A DNA stretch of 64,000 nt from Collinsella sp. AK_207A (GTDB lineage: Bacteria > Actinomycetota > Coriobacteriia > Coriobacteriales > Coriobacteriaceae): positions 62,001 through 126,000 of the forward strand of contig NZ_CABWID010000010.1 of the NCBI RefSeq assembly GCF_902501965.1, given 5' to 3'. The notes beneath the pieces were generated by a model. It was not told the DNA's origin. It searched no databases and was given only the letters and a program-made list of their open reading frames with translations. Positions 35,646 through 44,184 of this stretch are shown here, in pieces. A program made the position numbers and the translations under genes. How positions within the stretch are numbered: the stretch's first letter is position 1; each line of letters opens with the position of its first letter.

Positions 35646-35667
35646 CTGAATGATAGTATTCTATCAG
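35646..35667. promoter_or_regulatory. Toxin-antitoxin operator palindrome
   Basis: TGATAG (35651-35656) and CTATCA (35661-35666) flank TATT, with CTGAA and G extending the symmetry. The site is 22 bases upstream of the antitoxin start and overlaps a likely -10 region, as expected for Phd/YefM autorepression. Confidence 0.6.
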
Positions 35668-35818
35668 TATTCCATACGGATTCCCTTATATCTAGGACAG
35701 AATCCTGCGCTTCAGTACGCAGAGGTTCCTCCGTCCGATAAACGAAGCATATTGACCCGAACGTGAGGCGCCGCATGCTTGGACACGCAAGCCGAAAGCT
35801 GAGGGTCATGATGCCCGT

Positions 35819-36475
35819 TCAGCGGACAGAGGGACAGATATCGGTCATCGGGCACTCGCCGCACTTGGGCGAGCGCGCGGTGCAGATCTCGCGGCCAAAG
35901 CTGATCCACTGGTGATTCACGTTGGTCCAGTACTCGTGCGGCAGAATCTTCAGCAGGTCCTGCTCCGTTTTGAGCGGTTCTTTCTCGTGCGTCTTAGGCG
36001 AGAGTCTCAGCCGATGCGCAATGCGGTTCACGTGCGTGTCCACCGCGATACCCTCAACGATGCCAAAACTCACGTTGAGCACGATGTTCGCGGTCTTGCG
36101 CCCCACGCCCGGCAGGCTCGTGAGCTCCTTCATGGTATGCGGCACCTCGCCGCCGAAGTCGGCGACGATCATCTGCGAGGCCTCGACGGCGTGCTTGGCC
36201 TTAGTCTTGTAGAACCCGATGGACTTGATGACCTCGGCAACGTCCGCCATGCTCGCGCCCGCCATGGCCTCCGGCGTGGGCCAGAGCTCGAACAGCCGTG
36301 GCGTCACCTTGTTAACCTGGGCATCCGTGGTTTGCGCAGAGAGCAGCACCGAGATAACCAAACGAAACGGCGACTGATAGTCCAAGAAGCACTCGACTGG
36401 CCCATAGCGACGGTCCAGCCGCTCGCAGAACTCAACAGCGCGCTCCCGCTTGGCGGCGTTCGTCTCACGCGGCAT
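35819..36475 (-). CDS. nth: Endonuclease III
   Basis: This 218-residue bifunctional DNA glycosylase/AP lyase removes oxidised pyrimidines. The helix-hairpin-helix reads LPGVGRKTANIVLN with the catalytic Lys. The catalytic Asp lies in AVDTHVNRIAHRL. The [4Fe-4S] motif C-x6-C-x2-C-x5-C is complete at the C-terminus (CTARSPKCGECPMTDIC). It starts 2 bases after the rmuC stop codon, so the two DNA-maintenance genes are cotranscribed. Confidence 0.97.
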   Translation of the reverse strand: MPRETNAAKRERAVEFCERLDRRYGPVECFLDYQSPFRLVISVLLSAQTTDAQVNKVTPRLFELWPTPEAMAGASMADVAEVIKSIGFYKTKAKHAVEASQMIVADFGGEVPHTMKELTSLPGVGRKTANIVLNVSFGIVEGIAVDTHVNRIAHRLRLSPKTHEKEPLKTEQDLLKILPHEYWTNVNHQWISFGREICTARSPKCGECPMTDICPSVR

Positions 36476-36477
36476 GG

Positions 36478-37809
36478 CTAGTCCCCATCCTCCTCGGACG
36501 CTTCAACCGCAGCGTCCACATCCACGGCAGCGGCTCCAGCACCAAGCAAGCGCGCGACCTCTTGCTCGTCGTCCAGCGCCGTTACCGACCTGAGCTTCCG
36601 CTCGATGACGTTGGTGCGCGTGTTGATGATGCCGTCCACCGTCTTCTCGGCCGTGCGAATCTGCTTGAGCGCACGGCGCAGCTCGCTTTGATAGTTGGGA
36701 AACTCCGCCTTGACCGCCGCAAGTACCTGCTGAATCTCGTCCGCACGCTTTTGGAACGCAAAGGTCTGGTAGCTCATCTGCAGGCTATTGAGGATCGCCG
36801 CCATGGTGCTCGGCCCCGCAACGTTCACGCGGAAGTCACGCTGCAGCGACTCGACCAAGCCGGGCATGTTGACGACCTCGGCATATAGCCCCTCGAACGG
36901 CAGAAACATGATGCCGAAGTTCGTAGTCGCCGGAACCGAGAGGTATTTCTCAGAAATATCCTTGGCCTCGAGTTTGATCTGGCGCTCCAAGATTTTCCTC
37001 GCAGCGTTCACCGCGGCAGCGTCACCCTCGTCGAGCGCCAGCCGCAGGTGCTCGTACGCGTCGCCCGGAAACTTGGAATCGATCGGCAGGAGCACCGGCT
37101 CACCGCCGTCTACAGGGATCTTCACAGCGAACTCCACGCGCTCGCGGCTCTCCGGCACCGTTGCCACATCCTCAAGGTACTGGTCCGGCGTCAGGATCTC
37201 GCGCAGGATTGCGCCCAGCTGCACCTCGCCCAAAATGCCGCGCGTCTTCACGTTCGAGAGCACGCGCTTGAGGTCACCCACGCCCGAGGCAACCTCGCGC
37301 ATCTCGCCCAACCCGCGCGAGACGGTATCCAGCTGGTCGGTCACCTGTTTGAACGATGAGCTCAAACGGTCGTTCAGCGTGCGCGAAAGCTTCTCGTCCA
37401 CCGTCTCGCGCATGCGATCGAGCTGCCGCGCGTTATCCTCGCGAATGGCACCGAGCTGACGCTCGACCGTTTCGCGCGTCTTGTCCTGGCCGGCAGTCAC
37501 TTCGCGACGCAAGCCGTCCGCCCGCTCGCCCACCTGAGCCACCTGCGCAGACACCGATTCCAGCCGCTCCCTGACCACCGCGGTATCGACCGCCTGCTGC
37601 CGAGAGATCTGCCCGACCGTGGACCGCGCGTCCAGCAGCGCGGCATTGGCGGCCGAAATGGCTTCACCCGCCTGATCGATCGCCGTCAGCGCAAGCTGAA
37701 TCTGGGAAGACGCATCCGCTGCCGCCCGCATGGCGCGCAGGGCAGCCACAGCCGCAAACGCCGCCAGAGCGGCTGCCACGAGCGCGAGCAAGAGTATGAC
37801 GACATCCAT
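36478..37809 (-). CDS. rmuC: DNA recombination protein RmuC
   Basis: This 443-residue protein has an N-terminal membrane helix (VILLLALVAAALAAFAAVAAL, about residues 3-23) and a long coiled coil (about 30-180). The conserved RmuC nuclease-like domain (about 200-390) contains TRGILGEVQLGAILREIL, VLLPIDSKFPGDAYEHL and FGIMFLPFEGLYAEV. RmuC limits inversions and other rearrangements at short inverted repeats. The start at 37809 was chosen because AAGGG lies 9 bases upstream; a Met three codons earlier has no room for a ribosome site. It is in an operon with nth. Confidence 0.93.
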   Translation of the reverse strand: MDVVILLLALVAAALAAFAAVAALRAMRAAADASSQIQLALTAIDQAGEAISAANAALLDARSTVGQISRQQAVDTAVVRERLESVSAQVAQVGERADGLRREVTAGQDKTRETVERQLGAIREDNARQLDRMRETVDEKLSRTLNDRLSSSFKQVTDQLDTVSRGLGEMREVASGVGDLKRVLSNVKTRGILGEVQLGAILREILTPDQYLEDVATVPESRERVEFAVKIPVDGGEPVLLPIDSKFPGDAYEHLRLALDEGDAAAVNAARKILERQIKLEAKDISEKYLSVPATTNFGIMFLPFEGLYAEVVNMPGLVESLQRDFRVNVAGPSTMAAILNSLQMSYQTFAFQKRADEIQQVLAAVKAEFPNYQSELRRALKQIRTAEKTVDGIINTRTNVIERKLRSVTALDDEQEVARLLGAGAAAVDVDAAVEASEEDGD

Positions 37810-37866
37810 GGCACTCATCCCTTATCCGAAAAAAGCTGCATTGATACCTGCGCGAACCGAGCGATT

Positions 37867-38457
37867 TCACCCGCGCAGAGTGAGGTTGTACCACGTGGCA
37901 AACGCCACCATAAGCGCTGCGAGCACGCCCATGGCAACCGCCCAACGGCGTTCCCCCGCCACATACTCCTCGGGCGACTTGCGCGTATAAGCCCGCATGT
38001 ACCCCATATAGTTCGCCGTTCGCGCGTACACGAACATGAAGACCAGCGTGCCAACCAAGGCCAGACACGCCAGCACCGGGCTCGCCTGCCCATGAATCGC
38101 CGCCCAGATGAGGTTGTCCACCATGAGCCATATCGGGTACAGCACCACGGCGAACACCTGCCCGTGTCCGGCTCCCCAGATGGGCGGCATCAGGAACGCG
38201 CCCCAGTTGAACTCGGGAATATGGTAGAGAGGCTTGTCCTTGGGCAGTTCCATGATGATCGCCATCGCGTGACGGTCATGGCCCGCCGCATCTTCGCACC
38301 GCTTATCCAGCTCTTGAAAGCCACGGCACTGCCTGCAATACCCCACCAAGCGCATGCCTGGCGATGCCTTGGGCAGCTTGGGCTCAAAGGGATCTTTGAG
38401 CGGCGTCGGGGCTGCGCCCGTCCGTGCATCTACCTTGGTCACCTTTTGCTCTGCCAT
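37867..38457 (-). CDS. Zinc-ribbon-like membrane protein of unknown function
   Basis: This 196-residue protein has a cytosolic head with a possible metal site (GYCRQCRGFQELDKRC, then His residues in AGHDRHAM) at about residues 38-68. Three hydrophobic segments follow at about 98-125, 128-145 and 172-192, and their arrangement resembles DUF2628-like proteins. WGAFLMPPIWGAGHG precedes the first helix. Function unknown. It lies 8 bases after a small HTH gene and upstream of rmuC, so all may be cotranscribed. Confidence 0.6.
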   Translation of the reverse strand: MAEQKVTKVDARTGAAPTPLKDPFEPKLPKASPGMRLVGYCRQCRGFQELDKRCEDAAGHDRHAMAIIMELPKDKPLYHIPEFNWGAFLMPPIWGAGHGQVFAVVLYPIWLMVDNLIWAAIHGQASPVLACLALVGTLVFMFVYARTANYMGYMRAYTRKSPEEYVAGERRWAVAMGVLAALMVAFATWYNLTLRG

Positions 38458-38465
38458 GTCCTCCC

Positions 38466-38762
38466 CTAGCCCTCAGCCGCATCTTTGCGCGGGCGCCCGG
38501 GCCTGCGGCCCGTCGCCTCGTACTGGTTGATACTGTCGAGCGTAATCATACGCTGTCCCTTGACCAGCCGAACGTCCAACCTCTCCGCAGCCACAAACGC
38601 ACTGATGCGCGGCTGCGAAACACCCAGCTCCTCAGCCGCCCGCTTAAAACTCACGCAGCGCATCTCCGCGCGGTCCTCTTCCGTCAGGGATACCGAAACG
38701 GTTACAACCTCAGCAGAGCGTTCATATGCGGGTGGCTGTATGGTGCTTCCCTCTATAATCAT
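38466..38762 (-). CDS. Small HTH protein with AT-hook-like tail
   Basis: This protein of about 98 residues has a helix-turn-helix in the middle (SFKRAAEELGVSQPRISAFV, about 43-62), then a strand-rich segment LVKGQRMITLDSINQYEA. A C-terminal GRRPGRPRK resembles an AT-hook that binds the minor groove. It may be a DNA-binding regulator or an excisionase-like factor. The start at 38762 has GGAG only 3 bases upstream; an upstream GTG in the same frame is an alternative. It is first of a possible operon with the membrane protein, rmuC and nth. Confidence 0.55.
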   Translation of the reverse strand: MIIEGSTIQPPAYERSAEVVTVSVSLTEEDRAEMRCVSFKRAAEELGVSQPRISAFVAAERLDVRLVKGQRMITLDSINQYEATGRRPGRPRKDAAEG

Positions 38763-38794
38763 TAACTCCTTACCTTTTGTGTCAACCACGCTTA

Positions 38795-39217
38795 TTAGTT
38801 TTTGAGCGTCTGAAGCACCTGCTCCGCCAACGCGCGGACATACGCAACAAGCTCCCCGAGCAGCTCCACGAGCTCGTCCGGAGATGCGCCGTTCAAAATG
38901 CACGTCAACACGTACACGCCAACGAATACACCGACCAGGAAGAGCGGTAACAGAACAAGGAACGCCAGCACCCGCACAACGGCATTCCAACGGCGTCGGC
39001 GCGCCCGTTTCTTGTTGTACGCAAGTTCTTCACGATAGGACTGCTGCGCCTGCGAGTACGGAATTCGCCCCGTACGCCCGGCAGGCGAGTCGTCGCCACA
39101 GTCGGTCACCGCGTCAGCCCGAGCCTCAACAGCATCTCGTTGGCGCGGCGTCGCCTCATGCGGAATCCAGGCAGCATGATCGGCTTGCCGCTGCGGTTGT
39201 TCAATGAAAAGGTTCAT
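38795..39217 (-). CDS. Membrane protein of unknown function
   Basis: This 140-residue protein has a hydrophilic N-terminal half (about 1-75, containing YSQAQQSYREELAYNKKR) and then RARRRRWNAVVRVL at the membrane border. One long hydrophobic segment spans about 85-110 (LAFLVLLPLFLVGVFVGVYV). An acidic C-terminal helix follows (SPDELVELLGELVAYVRAL). It is probably a single-pass protein with cytosolic N-terminus. No family recognised. The gap to the next gene holds no other frame. Confidence 0.55.
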   Translation of the reverse strand: MNLFIEQPQRQADHAAWIPHEATPRQRDAVEARADAVTDCGDDSPAGRTGRIPYSQAQQSYREELAYNKKRARRRRWNAVVRVLAFLVLLPLFLVGVFVGVYVLTCILNGASPDELVELLGELVAYVRALAEQVLQTLKN

Positions 39218-39310
39218 GCACGACCCCCTTAGGGAAGGTGCGCATGGAGGGGAATGTTCAGCATGCCGAAGGAGGGGACATACGTCAATCCCCCGTTCGG
39301 CGAAACGCGG

Positions 39311-39799
39311 CTAGCGCGGCGTGATCTGCATACCAAGCCGTTCGCGCGTGTACGCCACCACGGCCCGCGCGCATGGCTCCACCGCCGCAGCTACCGGCGC
39401 CGACAGCCCGCGGTCCAATGCTCCCCGACCGAGCCGTTCAACCTGCACGCCAAAGCACCACCCGCCGGCACAGCGCGTCCCCATCAACTGGGCCGTAGCG
39501 AGCACATCGGCAAAGCGGACATCGTGCAGGGACATGATTCCCTCGCTCACCGCCATGTCCTCCGGCGCAAACTCAAGCACCGTTCCAGGTGCGTGCCCGG
39601 TGCCGTCCAGCGCATCCACAACCAGGGCGAAATCGCAGTTCGCTAGATCGGGTACGATGTTGTACCCCATCACCCCGCGATCGAGCACCGCAACGCTCTC
39701 GGGCCAGGACCACTCCTCAAGCAGGTGACGCGCCACCGCGGGTCCGAACCCATCGTCAAGCTGCCATTCATTGCCCACGCATATGATCGATACGTCCAA
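39311..39799 (-). CDS. hyaD: NiFe hydrogenase maturation endopeptidase (HyaD/HycI family)
   Basis: This 162-residue protease removes the C-terminal peptide of the hydrogenase large subunit after the NiFe site is built. The Ni-contacting Glu of the family is expected in VGNEWQLDDGFGP, the Asp in VVDALDGTGHAPG and the His in MSLHDVRFADVL. All three are present. The start is TTG at 39799 with GAGGGG upstream; other starts would lose the GNE motif or lack a site. Its substrate is encoded at 40930-42594. A terminator at 39828-39858 and a long hairpin lie between it and hyaC, so it is probably expressed less or separately. Confidence 0.9.
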   Translation of the reverse strand: MDVSIICVGNEWQLDDGFGPAVARHLLEEWSWPESVAVLDRGVMGYNIVPDLANCDFALVVDALDGTGHAPGTVLEFAPEDMAVSEGIMSLHDVRFADVLATAQLMGTRCAGGWCFGVQVERLGRGALDRGLSAPVAAAVEPCARAVVAYTRERLGMQITPR

Positions 39800-39827
39800 A
39801 CCAGCCCCTCATCCCAACGCATAAGAA

Positions 39828-39858
39828 AAAGCCCGGATGCTTCCGAGACATCCGGGCA
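39828..39858 (-). terminator. Terminator upstream of hyaD
   Basis: GCCCGGATG (39831-39839) pairs with CATCCGGGC (39849-39857), followed on the minus strand by TTTTTCTT. It would end transcripts coming from the hydrogenase operon or from an RNA encoded at 39860-40075. Confidence 0.75.
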
Positions 39859-39859
39859 A

Positions 39860-40075
39860 AAGAGACGAGCTGCAGGATTGTCTTTCTCATCTCGCGCATA
39901 TTGTGCCCTCGAAAATGAAAACAACCCAGCGAACTCCCCTCCTTCAAACAAATCCCAACAGCCCATCACAGGATGTACAAAGTTACCATACCAGTTGTAT
40001 TCCCGCAGGTCAGTAATCGCAACAACCGCGAAAACCTTGGGGAATAACTTCCCATCCCTGAGAACGAGCGGCATG
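39860..40075 (-). other. Unassigned stretch, possible small RNA or acquired fragment
   Basis: On the minus strand a second hairpin (GAGATGAG pairing with CTCGTCTC, 39862-39893) sits directly before the terminator, as is common at the 3' end of small RNAs. The stretch has lower GC and third-position GC than its neighbours. A continuous frame crosses it (ATG at 40131), giving a Phe/Trp-rich peptide with GNFVHPVMGCWDLFEGG, which I do not recognise. Either reading is possible. Confidence 0.3.
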
Positions 40076-40079
40076 CGCA

Positions 40080-40193
40080 GGGAAGCCCCCTGGTTCTCCC
40101 CAAGGTAAACATTCCGCAGCGAGGGTGGCAAGCGACGCAGTCGCTTGCCACCCTCGGAAGAACGTTTACACGGGGAAAACCAGGGGGCTTCCC
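40080..40193. repeat. 114-bp imperfect inverted repeat after hyaC
   Basis: The outer arms start GGGAAGCCCCCTGGTT at 40080 and end with its complement at 40193. They include a matching TCCCC and GTAAAC further in. A perfect inner stem GAGGGTGGCAAGCGA (40121-40135 with 40141-40155) closes on a 5-base loop. The whole forms one cruciform or RNA hairpin about 11 bases after the hyaC stop codon. No T-run follows on either side, so it is not a standard terminator. Confidence 0.75.
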
Positions 40194-40203
40194 AATGAGA
40201 GCG

Positions 40204-40929
40204 CTAGGCCTGCTTCTCCTTGAACGTTTCGCCGTAATCCGGCTCCTCGCCCATACCATCGAAGCCCACGATGTTCATGGTCTCCGGATCGTACACCAGG
40301 CCAGGCGTCTCCTTCCAGAAGAAGATCAGCGAGGCCGGGCTGACGCCCTCGATGAGCGACAGGTACACGTGAATGCACATGAACACCAGGAATGCCCACA
40401 TCATAAAGTAGTGCAGGATGCGTACCTTCATGGGACCGCCGAGGAAGTCCATGCCCACGGCGAAGAAGCCCCAGTTGGCCGTTACGCCCCATAGGCAGAA
40501 TCCGGTGTAGCCGGTGAAGAAGATCAAGAGCGGAATCAGCAGGTACACGATCTTCTGCGGCACGCCGAGCTTAGCCGCGATGGGGTGGTCACGACGCAGG
40601 AACAGGTAGTAGCTGATCCAGGCCCACAGCTGGTGCTTGTTGTCGCGCTGGGGCAGCCACGTCTTGTAGTCCATGACCAGCTCGCGCGTACCGGGCGCCG
40701 GGGCGCTCTTGATGAAGAACGCGAGCACCATGCGCACCACGCAGTTGAGCAGCAGCACGATGCCAAAGAAGATGTGCAGGCCACGAGCCAGGCTCATCAC
40801 GCCGCCAAAGAGAGGGTAGTGGATGTAGAAGCCCGTTAAGATTAGGAAGATCATGGCCACGAGGTTCACCCAGTGGGTGATCACGAAGGGCAGCGGATGC
40901 GCCTCGCGATAGTGAGCCATATGTGCCAT
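40204..40929 (-). CDS. hyaC: NiFe hydrogenase cytochrome b subunit
   Basis: This 241-residue integral membrane di-heme cytochrome b (HyaC type) passes electrons from the hydrogenase small subunit to quinone. It has four main hydrophobic helices. Candidate heme ligands are His19 (VITHWVNLVAM), His52 (ARGLHIFFGIVLLL), and C-terminal His residues in RILHYFMMWAFLVFMCIHVY. The ATG follows the hyaB stop TAA directly, with GGGGTGGAG just upstream, so it is coupled to hyaB. The C-terminal extension (EEPDYGETFKEKQA) is charged. Confidence 0.93.
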   Translation of the reverse strand: MAHMAHYREAHPLPFVITHWVNLVAMIFLILTGFYIHYPLFGGVMSLARGLHIFFGIVLLLNCVVRMVLAFFIKSAPAPGTRELVMDYKTWLPQRDNKHQLWAWISYYLFLRRDHPIAAKLGVPQKIVYLLIPLLIFFTGYTGFCLWGVTANWGFFAVGMDFLGGPMKVRILHYFMMWAFLVFMCIHVYLSLIEGVSPASLIFFWKETPGLVYDPETMNIVGFDGMGEEPDYGETFKEKQA

Positions 40930-42594
40930 TTACTCCACCCCCCAAGGAGACGTGACGACGCTGAAGGTGCGGCCCGTCTTGGGCTCGGTCACGTGGCAAG
41001 CGCAGGCCGTGCACGGGTCCACGCTGTGCACGATGCGCACGGCGTCGAGCGGCTTATCGATATCGGTCACCGTGGTGCCCAGCAGCATGTGCTCCAGCGG
41101 ACCCTCGACGCCCTTGCCATCCTTGGGCGAAAGGTTCCACGTGGAGGGAATGATCTCCTGGTAGTGGGTGATGACGTCGTTCTCAACGGTCTCGGTGTGG
41201 AGCAGAGCGCCACGCGGGGCCTCCCACAGGCCGACACCCTGACCGGTCGTGGTGGCAGCAGGCGTGTAGTACTCGGCCTTGCCATCCTTCATGAGGGCGA
41301 TGAGCTCGTTGACGTCGTCCGCCATCTTGTCCACCACATACGAGGCCTCCAGGGCGCGCGTCATCAGACGACCGGCCACGCAGTCCAGGTCCTGGATCTT
41401 GAGGCCCGTGCGCGCCATGGCGTCGTCCATGAGCTTCACCACGGGCTCGACACCGCGGATATAGGCGGCCATCATGCGCGCGATGCCGCCGGCCTGGTAC
41501 GGCTGGCCGTCATAGCGCGGCGCCTTGCACCAGGTGTACTTGTTGGAGAAGTCCTTGCCCTCCTTCGGCCACTGCGGCTTGGTCTTCCCATCCCTGGGAT
41601 TGAGCGGCGCGTGGTTCTCGTAGTACGCGTGGGTGGTGTCCTCGGTGATCTTGTCCACGTCCACGTTGGCGATGTGCAGCGTGCCGTCCTCGTCCACCGT
41701 CACCATGCCGGCAGGCAGATAGCGCTCGTTGATCTCGCGGCTCTTGGAGTCGAGCACGCCGAACGAGACGAAGTGGCCGTCGCCCTTGCCCATGCCAACC
41801 AGGTTGGGATAGCGCGAGACGATCATGTAGAGGTCGGGAATCATCGTCTGATTGATCCAGGTCTTGAGCTCCTGGATGCGATAGATGATCTCGTCCAGCT
41901 TCTCGGCCGTGGGCACAAAGGAGGTGCCGCCCGGCATGCTCGTCATGATGTGCGGCATCTTACCGCCGATCATGGCGCAGATCTGTGAAGCCTTGGCCTG
42001 GTTCTCGATGCCCTCAAAGTAGTGGACCGTGCCCACCAGGTCCTCGGCGGGCGTGAGGTGGAAGGCGGAGTTACCGTCCGCGTCCTTGCAGTCAAACCAG
42101 TTGCCGCTGAAGATGGAGAGCTGGCCGTTCTCGGCGAACTTCTTCAGGCGCGCGAGCATGCCCTCGAAGTCGGCCGCGGAGGTGCCGTAGGTCTTGCAGG
42201 CCTCGTAGGCATCGGCCGCCGTCGCGTTCAGAGCGTTCAGCGGGTTGATGTAGTCAAGACCGGCCAGGTTGTAGAACCACAGGATCGTGGAGTGCAGAAT
42301 CTGACCGCCCTCGGCGAGGTTACGGATGAGGCGCGCGCCCTCCGGGATCTGGATGCCGTAGGCGTCCTCGGCGGCAAAGGAGCTGGCGTGCACGTGGCTC
42401 ACCGGGCACACGCCGCAGATGCGCTCGGAGATGAGCGCGGCGTCGTAGGGGCTGCGACCCTCGAGGGCATGCTCCAGGCCACGGTACAGGTTGCCCGAGG
42501 ACCATGCCTCGGTGACCTTGCCGTCCTCGACTTCCATCTCGATGGACAGATGGCCCTCGATACGGGTAATGGGATCAACGGTAGAACGTGCCAT
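40930..42594 (-). CDS. hyaB: NiFe hydrogenase large subunit
   Basis: This 554-residue catalytic subunit of a group 1-like membrane-bound uptake hydrogenase has an N-terminal NiFe ligand motif RICGVCPVSHVHAS and a C-terminal DPCTACACH. That gives four Cys for the NiFe(CN)2CO site. A 20-residue tail after the final His would be cleaved by HyaD to close the site, so this is the precursor form. The early block RIEGHLSIEMEVEDGKV is also typical. Its start overlaps the hyaA stop by one base (TAATG). It is exported with HyaA through the Tat pathway by hitch-hiking. Confidence 0.97.
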   Translation of the reverse strand: MARSTVDPITRIEGHLSIEMEVEDGKVTEAWSSGNLYRGLEHALEGRSPYDAALISERICGVCPVSHVHASSFAAEDAYGIQIPEGARLIRNLAEGGQILHSTILWFYNLAGLDYINPLNALNATAADAYEACKTYGTSAADFEGMLARLKKFAENGQLSIFSGNWFDCKDADGNSAFHLTPAEDLVGTVHYFEGIENQAKASQICAMIGGKMPHIMTSMPGGTSFVPTAEKLDEIIYRIQELKTWINQTMIPDLYMIVSRYPNLVGMGKGDGHFVSFGVLDSKSREINERYLPAGMVTVDEDGTLHIANVDVDKITEDTTHAYYENHAPLNPRDGKTKPQWPKEGKDFSNKYTWCKAPRYDGQPYQAGGIARMMAAYIRGVEPVVKLMDDAMARTGLKIQDLDCVAGRLMTRALEASYVVDKMADDVNELIALMKDGKAEYYTPAATTTGQGVGLWEAPRGALLHTETVENDVITHYQEIIPSTWNLSPKDGKGVEGPLEHMLLGTTVTDIDKPLDAVRIVHSVDPCTACACHVTEPKTGRTFSVVTSPWGVE

Positions 42595-43976
42595 TACTCC
42601 TCGCCCCCCTTCATGGCGTCATCGTTTGCGGCTGCGGGCTCCTCGCTCGCGTGCTCCACCTTAAAGCCGAGCGCGGCCTTGGGATCCAGACCGGCCTTCT
42701 TGGCCTCGCGAATGCGGCGGAAGCGCTTGATGTTCTTGGGCTCCAGGCCCTCGGCATCCAGGCCGTCGTAGAGCTTGGCAGCGCAGGCACCGGCCTCATG
42801 AGCGGCCGGCGTGCCGTGCTTGACGTCCCAACGACGCTCGGGCTCAAAGTCGGCGCCGCCGTCCACACGACCGGCGACCTTCATGCCCACAGCGTGCACC
42901 GCAAGAACGCCCACCACGAGTACGGTGAAGGCAAGCGCGGCCGCAGGCGGCTGGAAGTGGAAGTCGCCGAGCGAGATGTCGCGATGGCGCTGGAGGAACG
43001 GCGTGCTCTCGTCCACCCAGTTGCGCTGCGGGTGCATGGGGTTGATATTGCCGCACCCAATGCAGGGGGCACCGGCCTCCACGCACCAGGAGAGCGAACG
43101 GTTCCAGCGAGTAATCGGGCAGTTCGTGAAGGTCTGCGGGCCGCGGCAGCCGAGCGGGTACAGGCAGTAACCCTTGGCCTCCTCGGCAGAACCGAACTGG
43201 TACACGAACTCGCCGTTCTCAAAGTGACCACGACGCGGGCAGTTATCGTGCACGGTCTGGTTGAACATCTCAACGGGCTCGTTCTTGCTGTTGAGCTCGG
43301 GAAGCGTGCCCATGAGCGCGTACTGCACGATCACCGCGACCAGCCACTCGGGATTGGCGGGGCAGCACGGAATGTTGACGACGGGGGTGTCGATGCCCTT
43401 GTCGGACAGGAACTTCTGCACGCCCATAGACGCGGCGTCGTTGGGGCGCGCGGCCATCCATCCGCCGTCGCAGGCGCAGGAGCCGAGCGCGATCACCGCG
43501 TTGGCCTTCTCAGCGGTCTCGGCCAGGGAGTCGATGCCCTTCTCGCCGCCCACCATCAGCACGTTGCCGTCGTACGCCGTCGGCACAGCACCCTCGTATA
43601 CCAGCACGTATCCGCCGGCCTCGATGGTATCCTTGCGCGCCTGCTCCATGGTATGACCGGCTGCTGCGGAGAGCGTCTCGGTATAGTTGAGCGAGATCGT
43701 CTCGAGCACGAGCTCGGCGATATCGGGCGTATTGGTCTGCGCCAGCGACTCGGTGCAGCCCGAGCACGAGCCGCCTTCCATCCAGATGACCGGAAGCAGC
43801 TTGCCCGACTTCTCACCAATCTCCAACGCCTCCGCTACCTGCGGGGCCGCCGCCTGCGAAAGACCGAGCATGACCGCCAGACTGCCGCAATACTTGAGAA
43901 AGTCGCGACGAGTGAACCCGCGCGCCTCCAAACGCTCCGCAAGCGAAGCGTGTGCAGTCTGAAGCTGTACTGCCAT
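42594..43976 (-). CDS. hyaA: NiFe hydrogenase small subunit, Tat-exported
   Basis: This 460-residue precursor has a twin-arginine signal FTRRDFLKYCGSLAVMLG at about residues 21-38 and a cleavage region near AAAPQVAEA. The proximal [4Fe-4S] motif GGSCSGCTES appears at about 68-77, with its further Cys in GSCACDGGW and NIPCCPANP. The distal and medial clusters use HDNCPRRGHF and GCRGPQTFTNCPITRWN. A late hydrophobic helix (about 346-366, LAFTVLVVGVLAVHAVG) anchors it to the membrane. The C-terminal tail is long and charged. It is the first gene of the operon. Confidence 0.97.
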   Translation of the reverse strand: MAVQLQTAHASLAERLEARGFTRRDFLKYCGSLAVMLGLSQAAAPQVAEALEIGEKSGKLLPVIWMEGGSCSGCTESLAQTNTPDIAELVLETISLNYTETLSAAAGHTMEQARKDTIEAGGYVLVYEGAVPTAYDGNVLMVGGEKGIDSLAETAEKANAVIALGSCACDGGWMAARPNDAASMGVQKFLSDKGIDTPVVNIPCCPANPEWLVAVIVQYALMGTLPELNSKNEPVEMFNQTVHDNCPRRGHFENGEFVYQFGSAEEAKGYCLYPLGCRGPQTFTNCPITRWNRSLSWCVEAGAPCIGCGNINPMHPQRNWVDESTPFLQRHRDISLGDFHFQPPAAALAFTVLVVGVLAVHAVGMKVAGRVDGGADFEPERRWDVKHGTPAAHEAGACAAKLYDGLDAEGLEPKNIKRFRRIREAKKAGLDPKAALGFKVEHASEEPAAANDDAMKGGEE

Positions 43977-44115
43977 TCGAACACCTCCCTGTTCTGCGCG
44001 GGCACCTGTGCGCCCGCTCCCCCTACATGGTGCTCAACCCCCTCATGCCCGCGGCGAAACAAGGCAGTGGGAGCGAGTTTTGCAGACTTATTATGCTGCT
44101 CGTCCGGTCATCTTT

Positions 44116-44137
44116 ATTATTCCTTTGTTAGAATAAT
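44116..44137. promoter_or_regulatory. Inverted repeat in the hydrogenase promoter region
   Basis: ATTATTC (44116-44122) and GAATAAT (44131-44137) flank 8 bases, about 140 bases before hyaA. The 44070-44160 region is AT-rich with several TAATAA-like -10 boxes. A redox or iron regulator may act here; the Rrf2 gene at 45930-46418 is one candidate. The rest of 43977-44184 shows no gene. Confidence 0.4.
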
Positions 44138-44184
44138 TCAGGTTGAAGAGATTCATCACACGGGCGTAACGAACATGCAAAAAA

